Positions 6,866 to 16,238 are shown, counted from the stretch's first letter. The stretch is 41,742 bases of DNA from Alphaproteobacteria bacterium (GCA_030053915.1 JASGCT010000015.1:1-41742); one strand, 5' to 3'. Made by a program: numbers and translations. The notes: generated from the letters alone by a model not told the origin.

Positions 6866-8215
6866 ATGGCAGTAAAATTTGAAAGAAAAAATGTTAGTGA
6901 AAACTACGACATGTTAACGATGGATTTTGAGGTAGCAGATTATTTACCTCAATATGAAAAAAAGTTAAAAAAGATAGCCTCAAGTGCTCAAGTTCAAGGC
7001 TTTAGAGTTGGAAAAGTACCAGTTCAACATATTAAAAATATTTATGGAAAATCTGTTTTTTATGAAAATTTGATAGAAGTTGTTGAAGGCTATTTAAAAG
7101 ACTATATAAAAACCAACGAACCCCTTTTTGAAATGATGCCTAACGAAAATAATTTTTCTGGCGTCAACCACAACCAACCCTCACATGTAACCATGACCTG
7201 GGGATTTCCAACCATTCCAGATTTCGACATTGATTTTAATAACATTTCCATAAATAACTATATTATTAATTTCACAGATGCTGAACTTAACGAACGTTAC
7301 CAAGATGCATTGAAACGATTTTATATTGATATTGAAAAAGAAACCATTGATAATCAAGAAGATAATATTGAAATAACCATTCAATACATGATCGATAATA
7401 ATAGTGATGCTCAAGCTAACCCTTTGAATTTTAGAACACAATTGAAGAATTTTGACAATGCCATTCAAGAACAATTCATGAATCAAACCAAAAACTATAG
7501 TTTTGTATCTACTTTATTAGCTTGTTTCGGCGAAGATGCTAAAAAAAGGGTTGGACATCAAATCTATGAACAATTAGACCCAAATTCTTCCTATAAATTT
7601 ATAGTTGAAGGCATTTATACCCAAGACCCCCCAGTATTAAATGCAGAACTTTTTGAACGTATGATTGGTAAACCCAATATAAACACCGAAGATGAATGTA
7701 AAGAAGCCCTCAGAACCGAATTAAACAAGCTACATGAACAATTAACAACCAACGACTCTGATGATAGCTTTTATAAAATAATTAAAGAAAAATACCCCTA
7801 TCATATCGACCATCACGTGATTGAAAATCATTTATTACAAACTGAAAAAAACTTTGCTGATAACAATCAAGCCGACAAAGAAACAGCTATCAATGAGTTT
7901 ATCAAAAATTTACAAAATAGACTTATTTTTAAAAAACTTCAAAATAAATTTGAAATAACCATTACCCGTGAACAAATAGAAAACGATATTCGCGAAAGAA
8001 TTATGAGCCAATTTGGTTCATTTCCCAACATGGGTTCCTATTTAGAAAACTACATTCAAAGTCAAATTAAAAATGAAGAACAAGTTAACAACACCTATAG
8101 TAGTTTATTAGTTCGTAAGATTTTTGATGAATCGAAGAAACTTATCAAGCTATCCAATACAGTTGTAGGTTTCGAAGAATTTAATGACATTTTAAAGAAA
8201 AAAAATAATCCATAG
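6866..8215 (+). CDS. tig: Trigger factor (ribosome-associated chaperone)
   Basis: A 449-residue protein of normal length for Bacteroidota trigger factor. The N-terminal ribosome-binding domain carries the signature GFRVGKVP at residues 45-52. The middle region (about 150-260) is a divergent remnant of the FKBP-type PPIase domain. The C-terminal helical chaperone domain covers about 265-440 (ENHLLQ and similar segments). It binds nascent chains at the ribosome exit near protein L23 and helps folding. Its position just ahead of clpP-clpX is the classic tig-clpP-clpX order, and the 3-base gap to clpP implies one transcript linking folding to degradation. Confidence 0.95.
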   Translation: MAVKFERKNVSENYDMLTMDFEVADYLPQYEKKLKKIASSAQVQGFRVGKVPVQHIKNIYGKSVFYENLIEVVEGYLKDYIKTNEPLFEMMPNENNFSGVNHNQPSHVTMTWGFPTIPDFDIDFNNISINNYIINFTDAELNERYQDALKRFYIDIEKETIDNQEDNIEITIQYMIDNNSDAQANPLNFRTQLKNFDNAIQEQFMNQTKNYSFVSTLLACFGEDAKKRVGHQIYEQLDPNSSYKFIVEGIYTQDPPVLNAELFERMIGKPNINTEDECKEALRTELNKLHEQLTTNDSDDSFYKIIKEKYPYHIDHHVIENHLLQTEKNFADNNQADKETAINEFIKNLQNRLIFKKLQNKFEITITREQIENDIRERIMSQFGSFPNMGSYLENYIQSQIKNEEQVNNTYSSLLVRKIFDESKKLIKLSNTVVGFEEFNDILKKKNNP

Positions 8216-8218
8216 CTT

Positions 8219-8920
8219 ATGAAGCATGCAACAAAAATGAAGCAAGAATTTACTAAGTTTGCAACCGCCGGACACGGCATTAATTCCAATACTTTAAATA
8301 GCTATCAAAATTTTACCAACAAAAATGTTACTGGTTATATAACACCTTACATCATTGAAGAACGTCCTTTAAATGTTGCCAGTATGGATGTTTTTAGCAG
8401 ATTGATGATGGACCGCATTATTTTTTTGGGTGTACCCATTTCAGATGATGTTGCCAATATCGTTATTGCCCAACTATTATTTTTAGAAAGTGTTGATAAT
8501 AAACGAGATATACAAATGTATATCAACAGCCCAGGCGGTAGTTTATATGCCGGAATGGGTATGTACGACACCATGCAATATTTAAAATCAGACATCGCAA
8601 CAATTTGTGTGGGTATTGCCGCCAGTATGAGTGCCGTTATTTTAAGTGCAGGTAAACATCAAAAAAGAACCGCTTTAAAACATAGTCGTATCATGTTGCA
8701 TCAACCCAGTGGCGCCATAGGCGGTCAAGCTACCGATATTATCATTACAGCTAATGAAATCAAAAAATTAAAACAAGAGTTGTACGAAGTTATTGCGCAT
8801 CATACCGGGCAAGATATTGATAAAATTCATAAAGATTGTGAACGCGATTTCTGGATGACCGCTGCCCAAGCCCAAAGCTACGGTATCGTAGATGAAGTAC
8901 TTATAAATAAAAACAAATAG
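8219..8920 (+). CDS. clpP: ATP-dependent Clp protease proteolytic subunit, copy 1
   Basis: A 233-residue ClpP with an intact Ser-His-Asp triad: S136 in GIAASMSA, H161 in MLHQPSG, D210 in CERDFWM. The SPGGS oxyanion segment is at 104-108. The N-terminal part (SMDVFSRLMMDRIIFLG) matches the usual Bacteroidota ClpP. ATG at 8219 is used; an internal ATG (residue 7) would also give a normal N-terminus. ClpP forms a tetradecameric barrel that degrades substrates unfolded by ClpX. Its neighbours are tig 3 bases upstream and a second clpP 1 base downstream. Confidence 0.95.
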   Translation: MKHATKMKQEFTKFATAGHGINSNTLNSYQNFTNKNVTGYITPYIIEERPLNVASMDVFSRLMMDRIIFLGVPISDDVANIVIAQLLFLESVDNKRDIQMYINSPGGSLYAGMGMYDTMQYLKSDIATICVGIAASMSAVILSAGKHQKRTALKHSRIMLHQPSGAIGGQATDIIITANEIKKLKQELYEVIAHHTGQDIDKIHKDCERDFWMTAAQAQSYGIVDEVLINKNK

Positions 8921-8921
8921 T

Positions 8922-9551
8922 ATGTCCATAATGAACCCATATATCAAAACCAATTTTAAGGCTGAAGACGACGATGAACCCAAATCGAAAAAAGAAAACG
9001 ATTTTGGTTTTATAAATAAAAAATTAGAACAATATTTTTTTGAAAAAAGAGCCATTTATTTTTGGGGAGGTGTGGATGATAAATCCGCTCAAAAAATTGT
9101 GCAACAATTATTATTGTTAGAATACGACAAACCCGGCGACCCTATCAAACTCTATATAAATAGTCCAGGTGGCGTTATTACCAGTGGCTTAGTCATTTAT
9201 GATACCATTGGACTCATACATAGCCCCGTACATACCATTGCTATGGGCTTAGCCGCTAGTATGGGTTCTATATTATTATGTTGTGGCACACCCGGTCATC
9301 GCTTTATCTATCCTCATGCTGAAGTGATGATTCACCAACCCAGCATTGGTGGCTATTTTCAAGCAAATAGCACCGATATTGAAATTCAAGCCAATCAAAT
9401 CAAAAAAATTAAAGATATTACAGCTAAAATTTTAGCCAAACACTGTCAAAAATCAATCGAACAAATTTTAGAAGATTGCGAGAGAGATTATTGGATGAAT
9501 GCCTCGGAAGCCATTGATTATGGTATTGTAGATAAACTTATTGAAAAATAA
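8922..9551 (+). CDS. clpP: ATP-dependent Clp protease proteolytic subunit, copy 2
   Basis: A 209-residue second ClpP, clearly diverged from the first but with an intact triad: S113 in GLAASMGS, H138 in MIHQPSIGG, D189 in CERDYWM; SPGG at 81-84. Its N-terminus is shorter and charged (EDDDEPKSKKEND). Because both active sites are preserved and the genes are only 1 base apart, the two subunits may form a mixed ClpP1P2 complex, as in other bacteria with two ClpP proteins; homomeric barrels remain possible. It is followed 3 bases later by clpX. Confidence 0.93.
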   Translation: MSIMNPYIKTNFKAEDDDEPKSKKENDFGFINKKLEQYFFEKRAIYFWGGVDDKSAQKIVQQLLLLEYDKPGDPIKLYINSPGGVITSGLVIYDTIGLIHSPVHTIAMGLAASMGSILLCCGTPGHRFIYPHAEVMIHQPSIGGYFQANSTDIEIQANQIKKIKDITAKILAKHCQKSIEQILEDCERDYWMNASEAIDYGIVDKLIEK

Positions 9552-9554
9552 ATT

Positions 9555-10814
9555 ATGGCCTCACCTAAAACTAAACAGCCTTGTTGTTCTTTTTGTGGCA
9601 AATTAAAATCAGAAGTAAAAGTACTTTTCAAAGGCGAAGCCAATGCCTATATTTGCGATGAATGTCTTATATTAGGCTACCAATCTATGGTTGGACAAAA
9701 TTCGCATTCTATTAAAATACATAGTTCCGCCTTAACACAGGAACCTCAAAAATTTGAATTGCACGCACCTAAAGACATTAAGAAGTATTTAGACCAGTAT
9801 GTCATTGGTCAAGACCAAGCTAAAAAAATAATTTCTGTTGCGGTATATAACCATTATAAAAGAACTCAAGTTATTCCCAATCAATCAGATAAACAAGATA
9901 TTCAGATAGACAAAAGTAATATTTTATTGATTGGTGATACAGGTACGGGTAAAACCTTCTTAGCACAATCCATTAGTAAATATTTAAATGTGCCATTTGC
10001 CATTGTTGACGCCACAGTTTTTACCGAAGCTGGCTACGTGGGCGAAGATATTGAAAGTATGCTCACCCGTTTGTTACAAAATTGTAATTATAACGTTGCT
10101 GAGGCTGAAAAAGGTATCATTTATATTGATGAAATAGATAAAATATCGCGTAAATCGGCAAATCCCTCCATAACCCGCGATGTGAGCGGTGAAGGCGTGC
10201 AACAAAGTCTTTTAAAACTTTTAGAAGGTTCAGACTGCTTAGTACCCCCAGAAGGTGGACGCAAACATCCAGAACAAAAACTGATTAAAATTAATACCAG
10301 AAACATTCTTTTTATTTGTGGCGGTGCGTTTGACGGCTTAGATAAAATTATCGGCAAACGTTTAAATACCAATAGTATCGGTTTTAAAGGCAAAGAAATT
10401 CAAGAAACCTCTAAAGAAAATATTATCCAATTTGTTGCTACGAACGATTTGAAACATTTTGGACTCATTCCAGAACTCATTGGCAGAATACCCGTGTTAA
10501 CCCATTTAAATGCACTAGAGAAAACCGATTTAATGAATATTTTAACCAAGCCCAAAAATGCACTTATTAAGCAATACCAATATTTAATGTTGTTAGAAGA
10601 TATAGAGTTAGTTGTAATGCCCGAAGTTATTGAACTCATAGCTATTAAAGCCTTAGAATTAAAAATTGGGGCACGTGGATTAAGAAGTATTTGTGAAAAA
10701 ATATTTACAGATTTTATGTACGAGCTTCCTAAATCTAATACCAAAAAAGTTGTGGTAGATTTAGACTATGCCCATGATAAATTAAGTCATTTTAATTTGG
10801 CAAAAGTTATTTAA
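9555..10814 (+). CDS. clpX: ClpX unfoldase (AAA+ ATPase of ClpXP)
   Basis: A 419-residue ClpX with every expected element in order: a C4 zinc-binding domain (C11, C14, C34, C37), Walker A GDTGTGKT (127-134), the pore loop GYVG (160-163), Walker B IIYIDE (188-193), the ClpP-docking loop IGF (275-277), LIGRIPV, and the sensor-2 region GARGLRSI near 370. It recognises tagged or signal-bearing proteins, unfolds them and feeds them into ClpP. It is the last gene of the operon, and the next gene is convergent. The IGF loop shows that docking to at least one of the two ClpPs is retained. Confidence 0.96.
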   Translation: MASPKTKQPCCSFCGKLKSEVKVLFKGEANAYICDECLILGYQSMVGQNSHSIKIHSSALTQEPQKFELHAPKDIKKYLDQYVIGQDQAKKIISVAVYNHYKRTQVIPNQSDKQDIQIDKSNILLIGDTGTGKTFLAQSISKYLNVPFAIVDATVFTEAGYVGEDIESMLTRLLQNCNYNVAEAEKGIIYIDEIDKISRKSANPSITRDVSGEGVQQSLLKLLEGSDCLVPPEGGRKHPEQKLIKINTRNILFICGGAFDGLDKIIGKRLNTNSIGFKGKEIQETSKENIIQFVATNDLKHFGLIPELIGRIPVLTHLNALEKTDLMNILTKPKNALIKQYQYLMLLEDIELVVMPEVIELIAIKALELKIGARGLRSICEKIFTDFMYELPKSNTKKVVVDLDYAHDKLSHFNLAKVI

Positions 10815-10877
10815 TTTTTAAAAAATAATTTTTAAAAAATTTCGGTTAAAAAGCTTGAATAAATTATAAACCGTTTT

Positions 10878-11492
10878 TCAATCTGAAAGTTTTTTTACTT
10901 CATGAATAATTTTTTTCTTACAATTTTCCCAATTAAATTCATAAAACACAGTGGGTGTTTGTTCTATATCAGCATCATTAAAATAAGTTAAACTTTTAAT
11001 AACCATAAATATCGATCCATCAAAATATTTTTGTTTATAAAAATCTAACATGTCTTGTAAACTAAAATCATTTAATAAAAAAAACAAGTCAATGAAATCT
11101 TTTTTGCTACCTCTACCAGATATCGCATTAAGTTTCATTGCTGCAATATCAGATTTAGAAGCCATTCTGATATTTTCAATATATAAAATTTCTTGTAATA
11201 AAGGGTAGTTATAATTAACAAAATCTAATTTTATACCGTTAATAGAACATATTAAAATATTTTTGCTTTTTGTAAAAACCTCAAATTGCCCTAAACTTTT
11301 TAAAGTTTTGGTAAATAGCTCTTCATCGATGTTTGAAGCACCAAATAAATCGATATCAATTGACGCTCTATGTCCCATTTGAAGGGCTAAAGATGTACCA
11401 CCGACTAAAATAAATTCTTTAAACTCTTTTAAATTCATTAATTTATCTAACAGTTCCAAAAGTTTGGGGCTAACGGTTTGTTTTTGTAACAT
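10878..11492 (-). CDS. AbiEii-type nucleotidyltransferase (DUF1814-like toxin)
   Basis: A 204-residue protein with the nucleotidyltransferase core of the AbiEii/DUF1814 family: FILVGGTSLALQMGHR (about 28-43) followed by SIDIDLFG with the paired acidic residues. A second motif (KLDFVNYNYP) and SKSDIAAMKLNAISGRGSKKDFIDLFFLL are typical of the family. AbiEii toxins of type IV systems transfer nucleotides and can cause growth arrest on phage infection. The start lies 46 bases inside the end of the upstream partner, showing translational coupling. The pair is a compact defence or stress module; the classic AbiEi antitoxin is replaced by a different small protein. Confidence 0.85.
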   Translation of the reverse strand: MLQKQTVSPKLLELLDKLMNLKEFKEFILVGGTSLALQMGHRASIDIDLFGASNIDEELFTKTLKSLGQFEVFTKSKNILICSINGIKLDFVNYNYPLLQEILYIENIRMASKSDIAAMKLNAISGRGSKKDFIDLFFLLNDFSLQDMLDFYKQKYFDGSIFMVIKSLTYFNDADIEQTPTVFYEFNWENCKKKIIHEVKKLSD

Positions 11493-11746
11493 CTAAAAGA
11501 TTTAATATCTATTTCAAAAATTGTTGCTAAATAGGTAAGTGTTTTGTCATCAAGGCTTCGTATATTTAGGCAAATATCTTTTAAAGTTTCTATACCATAG
11601 CCTTTTATAAGCAATTTCCAATCATTCCAATTACCAAATTGTAAAACCTTTGTTACAACTTGAACTTGATATTTATTTAAATCAAAATTATTGACATCAA
11701 CATCCCAAAAAAGATGTGGTGACAATTCTTTGATACTTAGATTCAT
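11447..11746 (-). CDS. DUF6922-like partner of the AbiEii-type protein (candidate antitoxin)
   Basis: A 99-residue protein with the family pattern HLFWDVD, then KYQVQVVTKVLQFGNWNDWKLL, YGIETLK, and a C-terminal FRCYKNKP. I recognise this as the DUF6922 pattern that commonly precedes AbiEii-like nucleotidyltransferases in Bacteroidota. Its 3' end overlaps the toxin-like gene by 46 bases. A role as antitoxin or regulator is inferred only from the pairing; no DNA-binding domain can be identified with confidence. Confidence 0.7.
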   Translation of the reverse strand: MNLSIKELSPHLFWDVDVNNFDLNKYQVQVVTKVLQFGNWNDWKLLIKGYGIETLKDICLNIRSLDDKTLTYLATIFEIDIKSFRCYKNKPLAPNFWNC

Positions 11747-11797
11747 TTTTGAAAAATTACTTTAAAAAATTTTAAAAATAGATATTTATAAAAGATT

Positions 11798-13351
11798 TTA
11801 TTTTTTATCTGAATTCAATTCTAATGGCACGCGATACATACCGTCGTTACCAAGATAAAATCCAATAATATATACGACTTTTTCATTTTGAAATTTTTGG
11901 AATGCTTGTTTAAGTTCATCTAAGCTTGTAACATCTAAATCGTTTACCGATACAATTACAAAACCTTCTTCAAGTTTAGACTTACTAAGTAAACCCTCGC
12001 CTTTTTTCTTAATTAAAATACCGCCATTAACATTGTATTTTGCTGCGGTATTGTTATCGATGGGTTCTAAGGTACCGCCTAATTTATCGATAATATTTAC
12101 AGTTCTTTCTATAGCTTCGTTATTAAGTTTATTTTTAAGAATACAATTTACAGTATAAGTTTTATTTTTTCTTTGATAGGTAACCACAACTTTATCGCCT
12201 GGTTTAAAACGGGCTATTTGTTCTTGCATTTCGGGCATGGTTTTAATAGCAATATCGTTGATTTTAGTTATGAGGTCGCCTTTTTGGAGACCGGCTTTTT
12301 TTGCCGCACCGCCTTCTATAACATCAACAATTACAACGCCCTCTGGTAATTCATCCCATTTAATGCCAGCTTCTTTTTCAATTTTTTCTTTATCTTCGGT
12401 TGGAATTTTAGTTCCAGCCGTTATACCACTTACGCCTAAATACGCACGTTGCACCATACCATATTTTACAATATCGTTTACTACTTTTTTTACTAAATTA
12501 ACAGGAATAGCATAAGAATAGCCTGCGTATGTACCTGTTGGCGAGGCAATTGCAGAGTTAATGCCTACTAATTCACCATTGGTATTTACTAAAGCACCGC
12601 CGCTATTTCCTTTGTTAACCGCCGCATCTGTTTGTAAAAAAGATTCTATAGGTGCTGCCGCTCCGCCTTCGGATCTGTTAACGCCAATATTTCTATTTTT
12701 AGCACTTATAATGCCCGCCGTAACCGTTACATCTAAATTTAAAGGGTAGCCAATAGCTAAAACCCATTGCCCTAATTTAACGTTATCACTATTGCCATAT
12801 ACTAAATAAGGTAAATTAGTTTCTTCTATTTTAATAACAGCTAAATCGGTATTGGCATCTGTACCAATTACAGTAGCTTTGTACGATTTATTATTGGCTA
12901 AAGTTACACTGATTTCATCGGCATCTTTTACAACATGGTTATTTGTAATAATAAAACCGTCATCTTTTATAATAACCCCACTACCGCTGGCTTGTTGTTC
13001 GGGAATTCTTTGTGGACCGCCAAAGAAATCATCAAAAAAATCATCGCCAAAAGGATCGCCAAAAGGATTCGCACGCCTTCTTTGATTCGATTTTATTTCC
13101 CGAGCTTTGGTTTTGGTTTGAATATGAACAACTGCTGGCGTGGCTGTTTGCGCAGGAACAGTAAAATCTGTTAAAGGCTTGCCATTGTCATCACCAAAAT
13201 AACCAGCATAATTTACAGGAATTTTTCCTGATTTTTGAACCCCATAATCACCATTTCTAAAACTAAATTTTGAAAACACAAAAAGTGTCAATACCGATGT
13301 AACTACACTCGCAACAACAGCGAATCCAATAATTTTAAAATTTTTTTGCAT
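11798..13351 (-). CDS. degP: HtrA/DegP-type periplasmic serine protease, trypsin-like with two PDZ domains
   Basis: A 517-residue protein. It has an N-terminal membrane anchor or signal (about 8-28), a Gly/Phe/Asp-rich linker (about 95-115), a trypsin-like domain with catalytic H139 (NNHVV), D169 (NTDLAVIK) and S250 (GNSGGAL), PDZ1 (about 300-400, including GLQKGDLITKIND), and a divergent PDZ2 (about 430-510). HtrA proteases degrade or refold damaged envelope proteins. The length and domain order are normal for Bacteroidota. It stands alone, with a -7-like box (TAAATTTG) upstream. Confidence 0.95.
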   Translation of the reverse strand: MQKNFKIIGFAVVASVVTSVLTLFVFSKFSFRNGDYGVQKSGKIPVNYAGYFGDDNGKPLTDFTVPAQTATPAVVHIQTKTKAREIKSNQRRRANPFGDPFGDDFFDDFFGGPQRIPEQQASGSGVIIKDDGFIITNNHVVKDADEISVTLANNKSYKATVIGTDANTDLAVIKIEETNLPYLVYGNSDNVKLGQWVLAIGYPLNLDVTVTAGIISAKNRNIGVNRSEGGAAAPIESFLQTDAAVNKGNSGGALVNTNGELVGINSAIASPTGTYAGYSYAIPVNLVKKVVNDIVKYGMVQRAYLGVSGITAGTKIPTEDKEKIEKEAGIKWDELPEGVVIVDVIEGGAAKKAGLQKGDLITKINDIAIKTMPEMQEQIARFKPGDKVVVTYQRKNKTYTVNCILKNKLNNEAIERTVNIIDKLGGTLEPIDNNTAAKYNVNGGILIKKKGEGLLSKSKLEEGFVIVSVNDLDVTSLDELKQAFQKFQNEKVVYIIGFYLGNDGMYRVPLELNSDKK

Positions 13352-13367
13352 ATTTAGTAAATTTTTG

Positions 13368-13375
13368 CAAATTTA
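13368..13375 (-). promoter_or_regulatory. -7 box of the HtrA protease gene
   Basis: TAAATTTG (13375-13368 on the minus strand) matches TAnnTTTG, 16 bases before the ATG at 13351. No good -33 element was seen. The rest of 13376-13565 is AT-rich with nothing recognised. Confidence 0.4.
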
Positions 13376-13565
13376 ACTATTTTCTTATCAATAAAATATT
13401 TTTTTTTTAAAATTTAACTTTTTATTACGAATATTTTCGTATTTTAATTTTCTATCATTAAAATAAACCATTTAAACATAATTTAAACATAATAATAGTG
13501 TCCCCGAATTTAAAATTTGATTCATAAAATAAATTAAATTATAAAAATATTACCATAATTTATTG

Positions 13566-13572
13566 TACCTTG
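13566..13572 (+). promoter_or_regulatory. Possible -7 box of the prenyl synthase operon, very close to the ATG
   Basis: TACCTTG resembles TAnnTTTG with one T missing and ends only 6 bases before the ATG at 13579. If used, the transcript would be leaderless or nearly so. Confidence 0.35.
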
Positions 13573-13578
13573 CAACGA

Positions 13579-14541
13579 ATGTTAAAGACAACTATAGATA
13601 TATTGGGCTCGGATGTAGTAGAATTTGAAAAATATTATAAAAATAGTTTTCAAACTAACAATAATTTACTAAACTTTGTTTTAAATTATGTTGTTAAAAC
13701 CAAAGGGAAAGGATTGAGACCTTTTTTAGTTTTATTATGGAATAAATTATTTAGCACTTGTCATCAAAAAACCTATCGTACAGCGGCTTTAGTAGAACTT
13801 CTTCATTCGGCAACCTTAATTCATGACGATGTAGTTGACGAAGCTGATTTTAGACGTGGTTTTTTTTCTATAAAAGCCTTATGGAAAAATAAAATTGCTG
13901 TTTTAGCCGGTGATTTTTTATTATCTCGTGGCATGCTTTTAGCACTTGAACACAAAGATTATGATATGTTAGAATTACTTTCAAAAGCTGTTAAAAATAT
14001 GAGCGAAGGTGAACTATTACAGTTAGAAACAGCACGTATAGGCAAAATGGATGAAACAATTTATTATACAGTAGTGAAACAAAAAACAGCTAGTTTATTT
14101 GCTGTATCTTGTGCGGCTGGCGCCTTGTGTGCTTCTGCAGATAAACACTGGGTAGATTTGGCGTTTCAATATGGTGAAACCATTGGTTTAGCATTTCAAA
14201 TAAAAGACGATTTAATTGATTTTGAAAACTATAATTCTGGAAAATTAGCCTTAAACGATTTAAAAGAAAAAAAATTTAGTTTACCTGTAATATATACGTA
14301 TCAACAGCTTAAAGGTTATGAAAAAGAAGAATTTAATTATCTTGCTAAAAATAGCCATAAAAAAAAATATGCTTTAAAACTTAAAGACGTTATCTCCGCA
14401 AAAAAAGGATTTGATTTTGCACAAGATAAATTAAATCAATTAAAACATGACGCTTTAAATTTACTATCTGAATGCCATGACTCCGTTTTTAAAAATGAAT
14501 TAATACAAATTACAAACTATATTATTGACAGAAAAAAATAA
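13579..14541 (+). CDS. Long-chain polyprenyl diphosphate synthase
   Basis: A trans-isoprenyl diphosphate synthase of 320 residues. The first Asp-rich motif is DDVVD (83-87) followed by FRRG, and the second is DDLID (210-214) in QIKDDLIDF. It condenses isopentenyl diphosphate onto an allylic primer to build the side chain of menaquinone; product length cannot be read from the sequence. The frame is open nine bases further upstream to a TTG, but that TTG is part of a -7-like box and MLKT is where family members begin. It is followed 2 bases later by recJ. Confidence 0.92.
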   Translation: MLKTTIDILGSDVVEFEKYYKNSFQTNNNLLNFVLNYVVKTKGKGLRPFLVLLWNKLFSTCHQKTYRTAALVELLHSATLIHDDVVDEADFRRGFFSIKALWKNKIAVLAGDFLLSRGMLLALEHKDYDMLELLSKAVKNMSEGELLQLETARIGKMDETIYYTVVKQKTASLFAVSCAAGALCASADKHWVDLAFQYGETIGLAFQIKDDLIDFENYNSGKLALNDLKEKKFSLPVIYTYQQLKGYEKEEFNYLAKNSHKKKYALKLKDVISAKKGFDFAQDKLNQLKHDALNLLSECHDSVFKNELIQITNYIIDRKK

Positions 14542-14543
14542 CT

Positions 14544-16238
14544 ATGAAAGAAAAAAATTGGGTAATACTTGATGCCGACAACACCAAAGTTGAATTTTTA
14601 AAATCTGAGCTTAAACTTCCAGATTTTATGTGTAGAATTTTGGTGCAACGTCACATTGATTCGCTTGAGAAAGCTCATTATTTTTTTTCAAAAAACCCCT
14701 CACATTTATTCGACCCATTTTTGATGAAAGATATGGACCGAGCCACCCAGAAAATTAAAAATGCTTTAGATAACAAATTAAAAATTTTAATTATTGGAGA
14801 TTATGATGTAGATGGCACAACCTCCGTCTCCATTTTATATATGTTTTTATCTAAATTAAGCCCTTTAGTGTCGTATTATATTCCCAATCGTTTTAAAGAA
14901 GGATATGGTATTTCTGAGCAATCCATCGAATATGCCATAGAACATCAAATTCAACTAATAATAACTGTAGATTGTGGCATAAAATCGGTTCAATTCATTA
15001 CAAAAGCTGCTTCGGCTGGAATTGAAACCATTATTAGCGACCATCATTTACCAGGTGATACGCTACCACCAGCAGTTGCCATTTTAAATCCCAAACAATC
15101 CGATTGTCTGTACCCCGACAAAAACCTTTGTGGTTGTGGAATTGTGTTTAAGCTCATTTGTGCTTTAAGTAATCTTTTTGATTTTCCCAAAGAAAAATAT
15201 ACTTGTTTTTTTGACTATGTGGCATTAGCTACCTGTGCCGATATTGTACCAATGATTGGTGAAAATAGATTACTAACTAATTTAGGCATTGAAAAAATGA
15301 ACACCCATCCAAGTTTTGGAATTCAAGCATTAATGCAGTCTTCTAATTTAAATAAATTAGTAAAAGTAAAAGACGTTGTATTTGTTTTAGCGCCTAGGAT
15401 AAATGCTGCCGGTAGAATGAACGATGCTAAGGATGCAGTCTCTTTATTTACAGCCACCGATTTTAATACCGCATTAGAATATGCACAACAGCTTAATAAA
15501 AATAATACCGAACGCAAAGTATTAGATAAAGAAACATATACCGAAGCCTTGTCGATGATTTTTAAAGATAGTTCCAATCGTATCAAAAAAACAACTGTTG
15601 TTTATAATGATACCTGGAATAAAGGCGTCATAGGTATCGTTGCCAGCCGCTTAGTTGAAGAACATTATAAACCTACTATTGTTTTTACCAAAAGTGGCGA
15701 AATTCTAACAGGGTCGGCAAGAAGTGTTGATGGCTTTAATATCTATGAAGCCATTGCTGATTGTCATGATTACTTGTTGTCTTATGGAGGTCATTTTGCC
15801 GCCGCTGGCATGACCTTACCTGAAGCCAATTATGAAAAATTTAGTTCGCATTTCGAACAGTATGTTCGCAAACATATAAAACCTGAACATGAAACCCCTA
15901 CCTTAAAAATAAATGCCCTGCTTGATTTCAAAGATATTAATTTTGATATGTACAATATGTTGCAAAGGTTAGAACCTTATGGTCCTGAAAACTTAGAGCC
16001 CATTTTTATGACTGAACATGTTTATGATACAGGTTATTCAAGGATTGTAAAAGACCACCATATTCAATTTACGTTAAAACAAAATCAAACCAAAATTTCT
16101 GGTATTGGTTTTAACTTAGCCTTTAAATTTCCCATCGTTAAATCTGGCAGCCCCTTTAAAATTGTTTATAAAATTATGCCCGAAATTTATCAAGATAAAA
16201 ATTATTTGAAATTATTTGTTTTAGATATAAATTATTAA
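14544..16238 (+). CDS. recJ: Single-strand-specific 5'-3' exonuclease RecJ
   Basis: A 564-residue RecJ of normal length. The DHH phosphoesterase domain has the metal-binding motif DYDVDG (86-91), a conserved VDCG (142-145) and SDHHLPGD with DHH at 166-168. The DHHA1 domain shows ARSVDGFNIYEA and GGHFAAAGMTL (about 390-425), followed by the C-terminal OB-fold domain (about 445-564). RecJ degrades single-stranded DNA 5' to 3' in recombination and mismatch or base repair. It lies in the prenyl synthase-recJ-mrp operon, with gaps of 2 and 6 bases. Confidence 0.96.
   Translation: MKEKNWVILDADNTKVEFLKSELKLPDFMCRILVQRHIDSLEKAHYFFSKNPSHLFDPFLMKDMDRATQKIKNALDNKLKILIIGDYDVDGTTSVSILYMFLSKLSPLVSYYIPNRFKEGYGISEQSIEYAIEHQIQLIITVDCGIKSVQFITKAASAGIETIISDHHLPGDTLPPAVAILNPKQSDCLYPDKNLCGCGIVFKLICALSNLFDFPKEKYTCFFDYVALATCADIVPMIGENRLLTNLGIEKMNTHPSFGIQALMQSSNLNKLVKVKDVVFVLAPRINAAGRMNDAKDAVSLFTATDFNTALEYAQQLNKNNTERKVLDKETYTEALSMIFKDSSNRIKKTTVVYNDTWNKGVIGIVASRLVEEHYKPTIVFTKSGEILTGSARSVDGFNIYEAIADCHDYLLSYGGHFAAAGMTLPEANYEKFSSHFEQYVRKHIKPEHETPTLKINALLDFKDINFDMYNMLQRLEPYGPENLEPIFMTEHVYDTGYSRIVKDHHIQFTLKQNQTKISGIGFNLAFKFPIVKSGSPFKIVYKIMPEIYQDKNYLKLFVLDINY

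Noticed and set aside
10843..10873. CGGTT...AACCG hairpin followed by a T-run after clpX
   Set aside because: Only five paired bases with a 21-base loop, too weak to call a terminator.
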